Counted from the first letter of the stretch, positions 18,521 through 27,699 are shown. The stretch is DNA of 64,000 nucleotides from Allochromatium vinosum DSM 180 (GCF_000025485.1 NC_013851.1:1465154-1529153); one strand, 5' to 3'. Translations and numbers: made by a program. Notes: generated by a model from the sequence alone, not told the origin.

Positions 18521-20191
18521 ATGGCTTTGATCCCGATGCGCGACTGGCTCGGCGACTATCAGCGCGGCTGGCTGCGCCTGGATCTGGTGGCGGGCCTGAC
18601 CACGGCCGCCGTGGTCATCCCCAAGGCGATGGCCTATGCCACCATCGCCGGATTGCCGGTGGAGGTCGGACTCTACACCGCCTTCGTGCCCCTGGTGATC
18701 TACGCCATCCTCGGCACCTCGCGACCGCTCAGCGTCACCACCACCACGACGCTCGCGATCCTCACCGGCACCCAGCTCGCGCTGGTGGTGCCGAACGGCG
18801 ATCCGGCGGCGCTGCTGACGGCCTCGGCGACGCTCGCGATCCTGGTCGGGGCGATGCTGATCCTGGCGGCGGTGCTGCGGCTCGGGGTCGTCGCCAGCTT
18901 CATCTCGGAGCCGGTGCTGACCGGATTCAAGGCCGGCATCGGGCTGGTCATCATCCTGGATCAGGTGCCCAAGCTGCTCGGGATCCACTTCGAGAAAGAG
19001 GGCTTCGTGCGCGACATCTTCGCGCTCATCGCGCATCTGCCCGAGACCTCGCTCGCGACCCTGGCGGTCGGCGTGGCCATGCTGGCCATCCTGCTCGGAG
19101 TCGAGCGTCTGGTCCCGCGCGCTCCGGCCCCGCTGGTCGCGGTCGCGCTCGGCATTGCCGTCTCCGGGCTGCTCGCCTTACAGGATCAGGGCGTGGCCAT
19201 CATCGGCCACATCCCCCAGGGATTGCCGGCCCTGAGCCGGCCCAACCCGGATCTGATCGCGCAACTCTGGCCCGGCGCGCTCGGTATCGCGCTGATGAGC
19301 TTCACCGAATCCATCGCCGCCGCGCGCGCCTTCGCGGGGCGGGGCGAACCACAGCCGCAGCCGAACCGCGAGCTGGTGGCGACCGGACTCGGCAACCTCG
19401 TCGGCGGCCTGTTCGGCGCCATGCCGGGCGGCGGCGGCACCTCACAGACGGCGGTGAACCGGCGTGCCGGCGCCCGTACTCAGGTCGCCGGTCTGGTGAC
19501 GGCAGTGGCCGCCGTCGCGACCCTGCTCCTGCTCGCACCCCTGATGGGCCTGATGCCGCAGGCGACCCTGGCGGCTGTGGTCATCGTCTATTCGATCGGG
19601 CTGATCCAGCCGGTCGAGCTCTTCGACATCCTGAAGATCCGGCGCATGGAGTTTCTCTGGGCGCTGGCCGCTTTCGCCGGCGTGGTGGTGCTCGGGACGC
19701 TCAAGGGGATTCTGGTGGCCATTATCGTCTCCCTGGTGTCGCTGGCCTATCAGGCCGCGCATCCCCGGCTCTATGTGCTGGGGCGCAAGCCGGGCACGGA
19801 TGTCTTCCGTCCGAGAACGGATGCGCACCCGGAGGACGAGACCGTCCCCGGACTGCTGATGGTGCGGCCGGAGGGGCGTCTGTTCTTCGCCAATGCCCAA
19901 CGGATCGGCGAGCAGCTCTGGCCGCTGATCGAGGCCGCCGAACCGCGCGTACTGGTGATGGACTTCAGCGCCGTGATCGACATCGAGTACTCGGCGCTCA
20001 AGATGCTGGTCGAGGGCGAGGAGCGGCTGCGTGCGCGCGGTATCGAACTCTGGCTGGTGGCGCTCAATCCCGAGGTGCTCGGCATGGTCCAGCGCTCTTC
20101 ACTCGGCGAGACCCTTGGTCGCGAGCGGCTCCTGTTCAATCTCTCGCTGGCCGTCGAGCGGTTTCGCACTCAAGTCGCTCCGGTTGATTGA
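18521..20191 (+). CDS. SulP-family anion transporter with STAS domain
   Basis: 556 residues: about 12-14 membrane segments in residues 20-425, then a C-terminal STAS domain (about 440-550; VMDFSAVIDIEYSALKML is its core). The transmembrane signature near the N-terminus, PKAMAYATIAGLPVEVGLYTA, resembles SLC26/SulP proteins (sulfate, bicarbonate or other anions). I chose ATG 18521, which starts MALIPMRDWLGDY; upstream in-frame codons overlap the PII-like gene. Next to PII-like genes, a bicarbonate or anion role is plausible but unproven. Confidence 0.92.
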   Translation: MALIPMRDWLGDYQRGWLRLDLVAGLTTAAVVIPKAMAYATIAGLPVEVGLYTAFVPLVIYAILGTSRPLSVTTTTTLAILTGTQLALVVPNGDPAALLTASATLAILVGAMLILAAVLRLGVVASFISEPVLTGFKAGIGLVIILDQVPKLLGIHFEKEGFVRDIFALIAHLPETSLATLAVGVAMLAILLGVERLVPRAPAPLVAVALGIAVSGLLALQDQGVAIIGHIPQGLPALSRPNPDLIAQLWPGALGIALMSFTESIAAARAFAGRGEPQPQPNRELVATGLGNLVGGLFGAMPGGGGTSQTAVNRRAGARTQVAGLVTAVAAVATLLLLAPLMGLMPQATLAAVVIVYSIGLIQPVELFDILKIRRMEFLWALAAFAGVVVLGTLKGILVAIIVSLVSLAYQAAHPRLYVLGRKPGTDVFRPRTDAHPEDETVPGLLMVRPEGRLFFANAQRIGEQLWPLIEAAEPRVLVMDFSAVIDIEYSALKMLVEGEERLRARGIELWLVALNPEVLGMVQRSSLGETLGRERLLFNLSLAVERFRTQVAPVD

Positions 20192-20232
20192 GGCATCCGC
20201 CAGACACAGTCCGCGACGTTGAGAAATTTCCC

Positions 20233-21300
20233 ATGCAGCCGCAAAACGCATTCGTGGCCAATGCCCTTGAAGCGACCATCCGTATCGCTCTACTGCTGGT
20301 GCTGGCGGCTTGGTGCTTCGATATCGTCAAGCCGTTCGTCATCCCCATCGCCTGGGGGATCATCATCGCGGTGGCGCAGTACCCCGGTTATCTCAGGCTG
20401 CGCGCCTGGCTCGGCGGGCGCCGGCGCGCCGCCGCCACCCTGATGGTCGTGATCGATCTCCTGGTGCTGCTGGTCCCGGCCGTACTCTTGAGCGACACAC
20501 TGTTGGACGGCGCCCAGAATCTTGCCAAAGGGTTGCAAGAAGGCACGCTGGCTGTTCCGCGACCACCTGAGTCGATCAAGGACTGGCCTCTGGTCGGCGA
20601 GCCGCTCAACGTCTTCTGGAACCAGGCGTCCCAGAACCTGGCCGAGACAGCCGCCAAGTTCGCTCCCCAGCTCAAGGCGTCGGCTGGATGGTTGCTGGCC
20701 ACCGTTGCGGGAGCTGGGTTCAGCGTCCTGCAGTTCATCATCGCCATCATCATTGCGGGAGCGCTGCTGGCGCATTCGGACGCTTCCGCTGAATTCGCCC
20801 GGGCCGTCGCCACGCGCCTGGCGGGCGAGAAGGGCGAGGAGCTCGCCCGGCTCGCGGAGACCATCGTGCGTAGCGTCACCAAGGGCATTCTGGGGGTGGC
20901 GCTGATCCAGGCCATCCTGGCGGGGATCGGCTTCATGGTCATGGGGATCCCTGCCGCCGGACTCTGGGCACTGCTGTGTCTGCTGCTCAGCACGGTGCAG
21001 ATCGGCATCTTTCCGATCACCCTGCCGATCCTGATCTATGTCTTTGCGACGGCCGACACGGTGCCGGCGGTGCTCTTCCTGGTCTGGAGTCTCATCGTCG
21101 GCAGCCTGGATAACGTGCTCAAGCCCCTGGTGCTAGGACGTGGTGTGCAGGTGCCCATGGCCGTGATCTTCGTGGGCGCCATCGGCGGCTTCATCAGCTC
21201 CGGCATTATCGGACTCTTCGTCGGTGCCGTGGTGCTGACGCTCGGCTACAAGCTGCTCCTGGCCTGGGTGTATGAGCGACCCAAAGAATCGTCCGTGTAG
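20233..21300 (+). CDS. AI-2E/PerM-family transporter (UPF0118)
   Basis: 355 residues with about eight membrane segments in the pattern of the AI-2E/PerM family (LSTVQIGIFPITLPILIYVF, GSLDNVLKPLVLGRGVQVPMAVIFVGAIGG region). Characterised members export autoinducer-2 or act as Na+/H+ antiporters, so a cation role would fit this operon. The TTG at 20188 is an alternative start; the ATG at 20233 begins just before the first hydrophobic stretch. It follows the SulP gene by 41 bp. Confidence 0.85.
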   Translation: MQPQNAFVANALEATIRIALLLVLAAWCFDIVKPFVIPIAWGIIIAVAQYPGYLRLRAWLGGRRRAAATLMVVIDLLVLLVPAVLLSDTLLDGAQNLAKGLQEGTLAVPRPPESIKDWPLVGEPLNVFWNQASQNLAETAAKFAPQLKASAGWLLATVAGAGFSVLQFIIAIIIAGALLAHSDASAEFARAVATRLAGEKGEELARLAETIVRSVTKGILGVALIQAILAGIGFMVMGIPAAGLWALLCLLLSTVQIGIFPITLPILIYVFATADTVPAVLFLVWSLIVGSLDNVLKPLVLGRGVQVPMAVIFVGAIGGFISSGIIGLFVGAVVLTLGYKLLLAWVYERPKESSV

Positions 21301-21438
21301 GTGTGGAACCGCCGCACGCCTAAACCCAGACCTGCGGCACCGCCGATCAGGCGTGCGAACGCATCAGGTTTCACTGGGTTTCAACTATAGTGTATTCGCA
21401 GGGTCTCCATTCGAGTTGCTGCGCTGGCCCAAGCTTCT

Positions 21439-21873
21439 GTGCTCACTCCTCTGTGCCGATTCACTGGCGCTCCCGCCTTGCAGGCGCGCCGGAGCGATCT
21501 GCTGCTGCGCAACACCTTCTGGACCCTGGCCCGCGAGGCCATCCTCAAGCTCCAGTTCCCGGCGATCATCCTCTACGCGACGGTCAGGGGTTCGTGGTGC
21601 CGGCCCTACTCGGAGTCTGTGTGCTGCTGGCGCTCGGGCTGCTGGACCGCAACGACTTGCTGGAGGCGTCCAAGGTCGCGGGCGGACCGCTCGCGCTTCT
21701 GTTCGGCGGCATGATGGTCACGCGCGCTCCGGGTTGACTTCGTCGGACCCATGATTCTGGCTACGCTGGCCAGCAACTCGGCCGGCATGCTGACCCTGGT
21801 CGCGCTGCTGCTCGCCGGAATCGGGATGCTCTACAGTGGGCGTCATGATGATTCTATGAGGACGGACGCATGA
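21439..21873 (+). pseudogene. Frameshifted remnant of a small membrane protein
   Basis: Hydrophobic, membrane-like coding runs switch frame twice. The first (about 21500-21585: TFWTLAREAILKLQFPAIIL) continues one frame over (about 21590-21715: FVVPALLGVCVLLALGLLD, then GGPLALLFGGMMVT), and then returns to the first frame (about 21733-21873: DFVGPMILATLASNSAGM onward). The last segment ends in TGA overlapping the next ATG, as intact coupled genes do. Two compensating indels would restore one reading frame of about 140 residues. This is either a decaying gene or sequencing error. Family not recognised. Confidence 0.5.
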
Positions 21874-22874
21874 AGCTCTTTCAATCCATCTTCGGCAGCG
21901 AGACGCGCCAAAGCTACCCGGAATCACTCATCGAGACGGCCATCGAGCGCGCGGTCGACGGCACGGACTCGCGCCTGCGGCTGCTGCCGGGCTATCGCAA
22001 GCGGCTACGCGCTCCGGTCATAAAGGCGATCGATCATGTGATCGCACTGGTCGACGCCATCCAGGCGCCGCTGCCGGCGAGCGTGCGCCAACATGGAACC
22101 GAGCCGCGCCTGTCGACCGTCTTCTCCTCGGCGGGCGACATGCTGGAGATCCTGGTGCGTGATCCGGCCCTGTCGCGTTTCCTCGCCGGCCCGGAGGGCA
22201 AGGGTGCCGAACAGGTCGCGGCCCTGCTGATGACCGAGCACGCGGAACGCAACATCCTGGGTCTGGATCTTGTGGGCGATCAGGTGCGGCGCGACGTACC
22301 GCAGGTCACGGTCAATTTCACGGGACACCGGCTGCTCGACCCGACCACGAACGAGCCCGAGAGCCGGCGTCTGTGGAAGCGTCGCGCCTTCGACCATCTC
22401 CTGACCCTGGCCTTGAGCCGCATCGCCGAGACGCGGGTGGAACGGGCCGATCTGACCCGCCAGCGTGATCTCCTGCGGCGCAAACTCAAGACCCTGGAGC
22501 GCGCTGGCTGGAGCTTCGAACAAGCCGAGGACGACGCCCCGGATCCGGCAGCGCTCGCGGCCGAGCTGGACACCATCACGGCGCAACTGGAGAGGCTGGG
22601 GGCGAATCAGGATGTCTTGCAGGCGCATCTGGGCATCGTCAGCGAGCTGCTGGCGGATGCTCCGGCCCAACTCTGGGCCGAACCGATCGCCTTCGTCCTC
22701 GATCCCATGAACATCCAGCGCGCGCCCAGTGATCCTTCGGCGCGCCGCATCGAGTTCCAGGAGCTACGCAATGCCCAGGGACGGCGCGTGGTGGCGTTGC
22801 CGCTGACCATCGTGCCGGCGGATCTGCCCGAGCGCGAGGATCTGGTCAGCGCGGCTTCGCGTTATCTGCAATGA
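21870..22874 (+). CDS. Hypothetical soluble protein, 334 residues
   Basis: A cytoplasmic protein with no signal peptide or membrane segment. It begins MKLFQSIFGSETRQSYPESL; the central part (about 185-250) is Leu/Arg/Glu-rich and likely coiled coil (RQRDLLRRKLKTLERAGWSF). No catalytic motif recognised. A GAGGA Shine-Dalgarno precedes ATG 21870, which overlaps the stop of the frameshifted membrane remnant. It ends the gene run begun at 15950, so it may share the sigma-54 promoter. Confidence 0.75.
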   Translation: MKLFQSIFGSETRQSYPESLIETAIERAVDGTDSRLRLLPGYRKRLRAPVIKAIDHVIALVDAIQAPLPASVRQHGTEPRLSTVFSSAGDMLEILVRDPALSRFLAGPEGKGAEQVAALLMTEHAERNILGLDLVGDQVRRDVPQVTVNFTGHRLLDPTTNEPESRRLWKRRAFDHLLTLALSRIAETRVERADLTRQRDLLRRKLKTLERAGWSFEQAEDDAPDPAALAAELDTITAQLERLGANQDVLQAHLGIVSELLADAPAQLWAEPIAFVLDPMNIQRAPSDPSARRIEFQELRNAQGRRVVALPLTIVPADLPEREDLVSAASRYLQ

Positions 22875-22955
22875 GCCGGCCCGGCTCCAGCGGAAAGACA
22901 AGGCCGGCGTCCCGCTGTTACGCCAAGCCGTTTTGGCCGATCCGCATGCCCCTGA

Positions 22956-23234
22956 TCAGGCTCCCGGCTCGTTCTTCAACGCCTGGTCCGTGATCTCTTT
23001 ATACAGATGAACCGCGCGGGCATAGAGCTTCTCGTATTCCGGCCGCTTGTCGATGTACGACTTGATGTGTTCGGCATCCTCCATGACCTGCTTGAGGTGA
23101 CTGATGTCGGAGTCATCGAGCGGCTCACCCCGATCGACCTTGGCCTTGATGTCGAGCGCGCGCGGAAGTCGAAACTTCTCGAAGCGCTCAAGGATGGTGA
23201 CGATCACGCCTTCTTCATGTGAGAGCTCGCTCAT
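22956..23234 (-). CDS. Small conserved hypothetical protein, 92 residues
   Basis: A short, acidic/charged helical protein ([27 protein letters not shown]) with no membrane segment, signal or known motif. It resembles small proteins of unknown function found in many gammaproteobacteria. It faces the preceding hypothetical gene convergently and is transcribed away from the sigma-54 regulatory region at 23624-23750. Confidence 0.72.
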   Translation of the reverse strand: MSELSHEEGVIVTILERFEKFRLPRALDIKAKVDRGEPLDDSDISHLKQVMEDAEHIKSYIDKRPEYEKLYARAVHLYKEITDQALKNEPGA

Positions 23235-23623
23235 GGTGTCTTCCTGGGCTGTGTGTCGAATTTGAAATGCACGACGGCGACTAACGCAGAGGCGGAGTCA
23301 TCACCGCGCCTCGCGGGTGAGGATCAAGGGCGGCACAGATCGAGTTCTCATCTGGAATCGTTGATCGGATCGTTCTGTGCGACCCGATGAAAGCAAATCG
23401 CCCGCCAACTGGACGCAAAGCCGTGTGCTATGGCGCGAATCGCGTCAAATCAGAGTGTTGGGCGCCTCCAGTATCGATGGAGACATTGTGTCGCGACAGA
23501 GGCCCACGACATATCGGAGGATCTACGAATCGCAACGGGGTCGCGCCCGAATCGAAGGCGTCGATGCCGTGGATGACATTGACGTCGCTCCGAGACGAAT
23601 GCGGCGCGTCTGATTCGTGGAAA

Positions 23624-23639
23624 CTCTGATATTTCAGAG
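23624..23639. promoter_or_regulatory. Palindromic activator site copy 3 (variant)
   Basis: CTCTGATATTTCAGAG has perfect 6-bp arms around TATT. Read on the other strand, copies 1 and 2 are TCCGATATTTCGGA; this site differs only by one symmetric C-to-T change in each arm (TCTGATATTTCAGA). It ends 96 bp upstream of a -24/-12 promoter, matching the layout of copy 2. Confidence 0.72.
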
Positions 23640-23735
23640 GATGAGATCGGAGCCATGCCGTCTTTCGGACCCGATGTGACGATCAAACCATTGATCGGAA
23701 AAGCCATCTTCATCTCCAGCCGTGCTTTCAGTTCA

Positions 23736-23750
23736 TGGCCCTTTTTTTGC
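23736..23750 (+). promoter_or_regulatory. Sigma-54 (-24/-12) promoter for the ABM-PPK2 operon
   Basis: TGGCCCTTTTTTTGC carries GG and GC at exact sigma-54 spacing with TTGC at -12 and the same T-run as the 15896 promoter. The expected start is near 23762, giving an about 100-nt leader before ATG 23863. Confidence 0.75.
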
Positions 23751-23862
23751 TGTATAGCCCGTATCGTTCAGCCGCGTCGAGTCTGTGGGCGCCATAGATC
23801 CCACGCCAGGCGCCTGCTGGCCGAACGAACCGGCTCCCTGTCGTTTTGCACGAGACCTCCGA

Positions 23863-24210
23863 ATGATCATCTTTTCGATGAGCATCTTCGTCCCGTCGTC
23901 GCAACACGCCGATCTGGCGCGCACACTGGGCGCCCTGCTCGAACCCGTCCGGGTGGCGCCGGGCTGTCTGCGCTGCCAGCTCTATACCGACTTCGATGAC
24001 CCCAATGGGTTCATGCTGGTGGAGGAATGGGACTCACAGGCCATGCTGGACCGGCATCTGCGATCCGATGCCTGCAAGACGCTGCTTGCCGCAATCGAAC
24101 TCTCCACCCGACCGCCCGTGATCCGTTTCGATCATGTGGCGCGGCGCGCCGGGATCGAGGTCATGGAACGGGCGCGCCGTCCGACCAACATCCAGGAGAT
24201 CCGCCGATGA
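23863..24210 (+). CDS. ABM-domain (antibiotic biosynthesis monooxygenase-like) protein
   Basis: 115 residues with the dimeric alpha/beta-barrel ABM pattern: an N-terminal strand, GCLRCQLYTDFDDPNGFMLVEEW and a C-terminal helix with RHLRSDACK. Members are small quinol/heme-related monooxygenases or unknown stress proteins. ATG 23863 begins the first strand; the upstream extension runs into the leader. It is the first gene after the sigma-54 promoter and overlaps the PPK2 start by 4 bp. Confidence 0.8.
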   Translation: MIIFSMSIFVPSSQHADLARTLGALLEPVRVAPGCLRCQLYTDFDDPNGFMLVEEWDSQAMLDRHLRSDACKTLLAAIELSTRPPVIRFDHVARRAGIEVMERARRPTNIQEIRR

Positions 24211-25052
24211 AGAAGAACACGTCCGCCAAACCGTCCGACGTCGTCGAAGAGGCGGCCGCCCAGGAACCCGAGACGCTCGTGAAGCTCAAGACCAAGACCT
24301 ACGAGAAAGAACTGGCCAAGCTCCATGTCGAGCTGGTCAAGCTCCAGGAGTGGGTGCGTCACGCGGGACTCAAAGTGTGCATCGTCTTCGAGGGTCGTGA
24401 CGGCGCGGGCAAGGGCGGCACCATCAAGGCTATCACCGAGCGGGTCAGTCCGCGCGTCTTCCGCGTGGTGGCGCTGCCGGCGCCGACCGAGCGCGAGAAG
24501 ACCCAGATCTATATCCAGCGCTACATGCGCCATTTCCCGGCGGCCGGGGAGATCGTCATCTTCGACCGCAGCTGGTACAACCGCGCCGGGGTCGAGCGGG
24601 TCATGGGGTTCTGCACCGAGGAGCAGACCGAGCGCTTTCTGAGTCTGGCGCCGATGTTCGAGCGGGCGATGGTCGACTCGGGCCTCATCCTGATCAAATA
24701 CTGGCTGGAGGTCAGTCCCGAGGAGCAGACGCGGCGTCTTTCAGCGCGCATCGAGGACGGGCGCAAGCTCTGGAAGCTCTCGCCGATGGATCTGCAATCC
24801 TACAGCCGCTGGTACGACTATTCGCGGGCGCGCGACGCCATGTTCGCGGCGACCGATACCGAGTTCGCGCCCTGGTTCGTGGCCCGCTCCGACGACAAGA
24901 AGCGCGCGCGGCTCAACATCATCCGGCATTTGTTGAGCCGTATCCCCTACGAGGAACTGCCGCGCGAGCACATCGTCCTGCCCAAGCGTCAGAAACCGCA
25001 CGGGTATCGCGAGCCGGATTATCCGTTCAAGTTCATCCCAGAGACGGTCTGA
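24207..25052 (+). CDS. Polyphosphate kinase 2 (single-domain PPK2)
   Basis: 281 residues. Walker A is FEGRDGAGKGG at about 61-71 and Walker B FDRSWYNRAG at about 118-127, followed by the YWLEVSPEEQ and WKLSPMDLQS segments of PPK2. PPK2 enzymes use polyphosphate to phosphorylate NDPs or NMPs. Length and motifs fit the one-domain classes (I or III), so the product would be ATP/GTP. A second, two-domain PPK2 protein is encoded at 37358-38938. Overlap with the preceding ABM gene indicates co-translation. Confidence 0.93.
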   Translation: MKKNTSAKPSDVVEEAAAQEPETLVKLKTKTYEKELAKLHVELVKLQEWVRHAGLKVCIVFEGRDGAGKGGTIKAITERVSPRVFRVVALPAPTEREKTQIYIQRYMRHFPAAGEIVIFDRSWYNRAGVERVMGFCTEEQTERFLSLAPMFERAMVDSGLILIKYWLEVSPEEQTRRLSARIEDGRKLWKLSPMDLQSYSRWYDYSRARDAMFAATDTEFAPWFVARSDDKKRARLNIIRHLLSRIPYEELPREHIVLPKRQKPHGYREPDYPFKFIPETV

Positions 25053-25077
25053 CCGTCGCCATAGGAGCCTGATCGAT

Positions 25078-25557
25078 ATGACGGACTCGTTACACCTGCT
25101 GCATCCGGAAGCGATCCCCCATCTGCCCATCTTCATCACCGCGCCGGGAGAGACGGATGTGCTGTTCGTGGTGAATGCCATTTTCGTGCTGATGGCCGTC
25201 ACTGGTCTCGGACTCTTCTATTTCAAACTCCACGCGCTGCCGGAGCAGTTGGCGCATCGCGGCCAGAAGATCCAGTTCCAACTCGTCGCGGTACTGGGTC
25301 TGCTGGCGCTCTTCACCCACAACCACGCCTTCTGGATCGCCGGACTGCTGCTGGCCCTGGTGCCGCTGCCCGATTTCACCACGCCGCTCGGCACGATCGC
25401 GCGTTCGCTGGAGCGGTTGGCCGATGCGGCACAACCGGCGGCTGTTCCACCGACTGAACCCAGTCGAGAAGTCGCGGCGCCCATTCCTTCCGCCACGCCC
25501 GCGCGTGAGGCGCCGCCGAGCACCGCCGGCCAGTCGCCTGAGCCAAAGGAGGATTGA
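25078..25557 (+). CDS. Small inner-membrane protein, 159 residues
   Basis: Two or three hydrophobic segments (about residues 27-48, 64-80 and 84-100) followed by a Pro/Ala-rich soluble tail of about 45 residues. No enzyme motif. A GGAG Shine-Dalgarno lies 10-12 nt before ATG 25078. It sits 3 bp before the HlyD-like gene, and this pairing (small membrane protein plus HlyD-like protein) is typical of YiaW/YibH-like DUF3302/HlyD tandem genes; that assignment is a suggestion from arrangement. Confidence 0.72.
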   Translation: MTDSLHLLHPEAIPHLPIFITAPGETDVLFVVNAIFVLMAVTGLGLFYFKLHALPEQLAHRGQKIQFQLVAVLGLLALFTHNHAFWIAGLLLALVPLPDFTTPLGTIARSLERLADAAQPAAVPPTEPSREVAAPIPSATPAREAPPSTAGQSPEPKED

Positions 25558-25560
25558 GTC

Positions 25561-26790
25561 ATGCTGGAACTCTTCCTCTGCTCGATGCTGACCATCCTGC
25601 CGGACTTCCTCTATCGGCGCTTCGTCCAGGGCAAGCGGCTCGGACATGAGATCAACCTGTTCTCGGTCTGGTTCGAGCTGCGTTGGGGCATCACCCTGTG
25701 TCTGATCCTCACCCTGAGCCTGATCACGACCATCTTCTATTTCCATCCCTCGACCAAGGCCGCGACCTCGGTGTTCCGCACCGTGACCATCCTGCCCGAG
25801 CGCAATGGCCGCGTGGCCGAGACCTATGTCGACATCAATCAACGGGTGACGGCTGGTCAACCCCTGTTCCGGCTCGACAGCACCGAGCAGGAGGCGGCCA
25901 TCGAAACCGCCCGGCGCAAGATCGCCGAGATCGAGGCGACGATGATCGTCGCCCAGTCGCAACTGGCGGAAGCCGACGGGCGAATCGTCCAGGCGCGCGG
26001 CGGACTCCAGCAGGCCACCGATGAGTTCAGGGCGCGCGCCGAGGTACAGAAGCGCAGTCCGGGGTCGGTCGCCGAGCGCGACGTCGAGCGGGCGCGGGTC
26101 AATATCGAGACCCAGCAGGGTGCGCTCGATGCGGCACTGGCTGGCCGCGCGGCCGTGGTCTCGGAGATCGAGTTCCAGCTCCCGGCCCAGAAGGCCAGCG
26201 CCGAGGCCGCGTTGCGCGAGGCCCAGATCGAACTCGACAAGAGCCTGATCGTGGCCGGAACCGACGGCGTCGTGCAGCAGTTCGCGTTGCGTCCGGGCGA
26301 TGTAGTCAATCCCATGCTGCGGCCCGCCGGCATTCTGGTGCCGGACCGCAAGGTCACGGGGCTGATGGCCGGTTTCGGCCAGATCGAGGCGCCGGTACTC
26401 AAGGTCGGCATGATCGGCGAGGTCACCTGTGTGGCCAAGCCGTGGCAGATCGTCCCGGTGGTTATCACCGAGGTCCAGGACGTCATCGCCTCGGGTCAGG
26501 TTCGGGCCACCGACCAACTGGTCGATATCCAACAGATCGCACGCCCGGGAACCCTCACCGCCATCCTCGAACCGCTCTATGAGGGCCAGCTCGACGATCT
26601 GCCACAGGGCGGCGTCTGCATCGCCAACGCCTATACCAGCAACCACGAGGCGCTCGCCGATCCCGACATCGGCGCTCTGCGCTGGCTCGGTCTGCACGCC
26701 ATCGACGCCGTCGGGCTGGTACATGCCATGCTCCTGCGCATCCAGGCGTTGCTGCTGCCGATCCAGACGCTGGTACTGGGCGGGCATTGA
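25561..26790 (+). CDS. HlyD-family membrane-fusion (periplasmic adaptor) protein
   Basis: 409 residues. Hydrophobic stretches lie near residues 1-18 and 43-62; then a biotinyl-lipoyl half motif (ILPERNGRVAETYVDINQRVTAGQPLF), a long coiled-coil hairpin (about 115-210), a second lipoyl half (IVAGTDGVVQQFALRPGDVV) and a beta-barrel part. Such adaptors link inner-membrane transporters to outer-membrane channels. No ABC, RND or MFS partner gene is adjacent, so its partner is unknown. Located in the second sigma-54 run. Confidence 0.87.
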   Translation: MLELFLCSMLTILPDFLYRRFVQGKRLGHEINLFSVWFELRWGITLCLILTLSLITTIFYFHPSTKAATSVFRTVTILPERNGRVAETYVDINQRVTAGQPLFRLDSTEQEAAIETARRKIAEIEATMIVAQSQLAEADGRIVQARGGLQQATDEFRARAEVQKRSPGSVAERDVERARVNIETQQGALDAALAGRAAVVSEIEFQLPAQKASAEAALREAQIELDKSLIVAGTDGVVQQFALRPGDVVNPMLRPAGILVPDRKVTGLMAGFGQIEAPVLKVGMIGEVTCVAKPWQIVPVVITEVQDVIASGQVRATDQLVDIQQIARPGTLTAILEPLYEGQLDDLPQGGVCIANAYTSNHEALADPDIGALRWLGLHAIDAVGLVHAMLLRIQALLLPIQTLVLGGH

Positions 26791-26892
26791 GAGAAAGGCC
26801 GTTGGCGGCCGGCCTCCAGCCGCTATCCAGCAACATTCCGGACTGTCCGGAACATACTGCGTTCGGATAAAACAACCAGGAGAGACACAGGC

Positions 26893-27684
26893 ATGAAACC
26901 CATCGATCCACGTCCGGTCCTGCTCCTGCTGGCCGGTCTGACACTCTCGGGGGCCGCGCTGGCCGAGGAGCCACGGGAGGCGGCGCCGAGCGAGGACGCA
27001 ACGCCCCTGATCGATCCCGCCGCCATGCAGGCGCTGGAACGCATGGGCGCCTATCTGCGCGGGCTGCAATCCTTCAGCGTGAAGGCCGAGGATACGCTCG
27101 ACGAGGTGCTGGAGTCGGGCCAGAAGATCCAGCTCACCAAGACGGTCGAGATCCAGGCACGCCGTCCCGATCGGCTGCGCGCCGACGTCGAGACCGATCG
27201 CAAGGCGCGCGAACTCTATTACGACGGTCGGAATTTCACCCTTGTGGCCCCGGAGAGCCGCTACTACACCACCATCCCCGCACCGCCCACGATCCGCGAG
27301 ACGCTCGAATATCTTCAGGCCAAGTATGACGTCGAGTTTCCACTCGCCGATCTCTTCCTCTGGGGCGAGTCGGGTGATGACTCAGGCGCGATCCAGGAGG
27401 CGATGCGGGTCGGCGCCAGCCGCATCGCCGGTCAGTTGGCCGACCACTATGCCTTCCGTCAAGCCGATGTCGACTGGCAGATCTGGATCGCCCAGGGCGA
27501 GGCGCCTCTGCCGCTACGCTATGTGATCACGAGCAAGGACGTCGAGGGCGAGCCGCAGTTCACGGCCAATCTGAGCTGGGACACCACGGCCAAGCCGGAA
27601 GAGGCCGTATTCAGCTTCACGCCGACCAAGGACGATCATCCCATCACCATCGTCGTGACGGATGATGCCCCGGCCACACCCTAA
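26893..27684 (+). CDS. DUF2092 exported protein
   Basis: 263 residues with a cleavable signal peptide (cut near ALAEE). The mature part resembles DUF2092, a predicted periplasmic LolA-like beta fold: LQSFSVKAEDTLDEVLESGQKIQ near the N-terminus and an ELYYDGRNFTLVAPE strand pair. No catalytic residues known. It lies 102 bp after the HlyD gene with its own AGGAG ribosome site, in line with the other exported products of this run. Confidence 0.83.
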   Translation: MKPIDPRPVLLLLAGLTLSGAALAEEPREAAPSEDATPLIDPAAMQALERMGAYLRGLQSFSVKAEDTLDEVLESGQKIQLTKTVEIQARRPDRLRADVETDRKARELYYDGRNFTLVAPESRYYTTIPAPPTIRETLEYLQAKYDVEFPLADLFLWGESGDDSGAIQEAMRVGASRIAGQLADHYAFRQADVDWQIWIAQGEAPLPLRYVITSKDVEGEPQFTANLSWDTTAKPEEAVFSFTPTKDDHPITIVVTDDAPATP

Positions 27685-27699
27685 CCCGAGAGCCTGCCC

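Larger units (their letters stand above)
23235..23862. other. Long intergenic region with regulatory elements
   Basis: 628 bp without a convincing ORF. It contains the third palindrome (23624-23639), a -24/-12 promoter (23736-23750) and, at 23390-23446, a structured stretch with a GGACGCAAAGCC motif reminiscent of but not matching c-di-GMP-I riboswitches. The left end holds the promoter of the minus-strand 92-residue protein. Confidence 0.6.

Noticed and set aside
23390-23446. A c-di-GMP-I riboswitch
   Set aside because: Only the GACGCAAAGCC-like core fits; tetraloop and receptor are absent and no gene directly follows, so it is listed only as a low-interest observation.
25090-27069. A 659-codon antisense open frame
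   Set aside because: It crosses the small membrane protein, the HlyD-like gene and the start of DUF2092 on the opposite strand, all of which are well supported.
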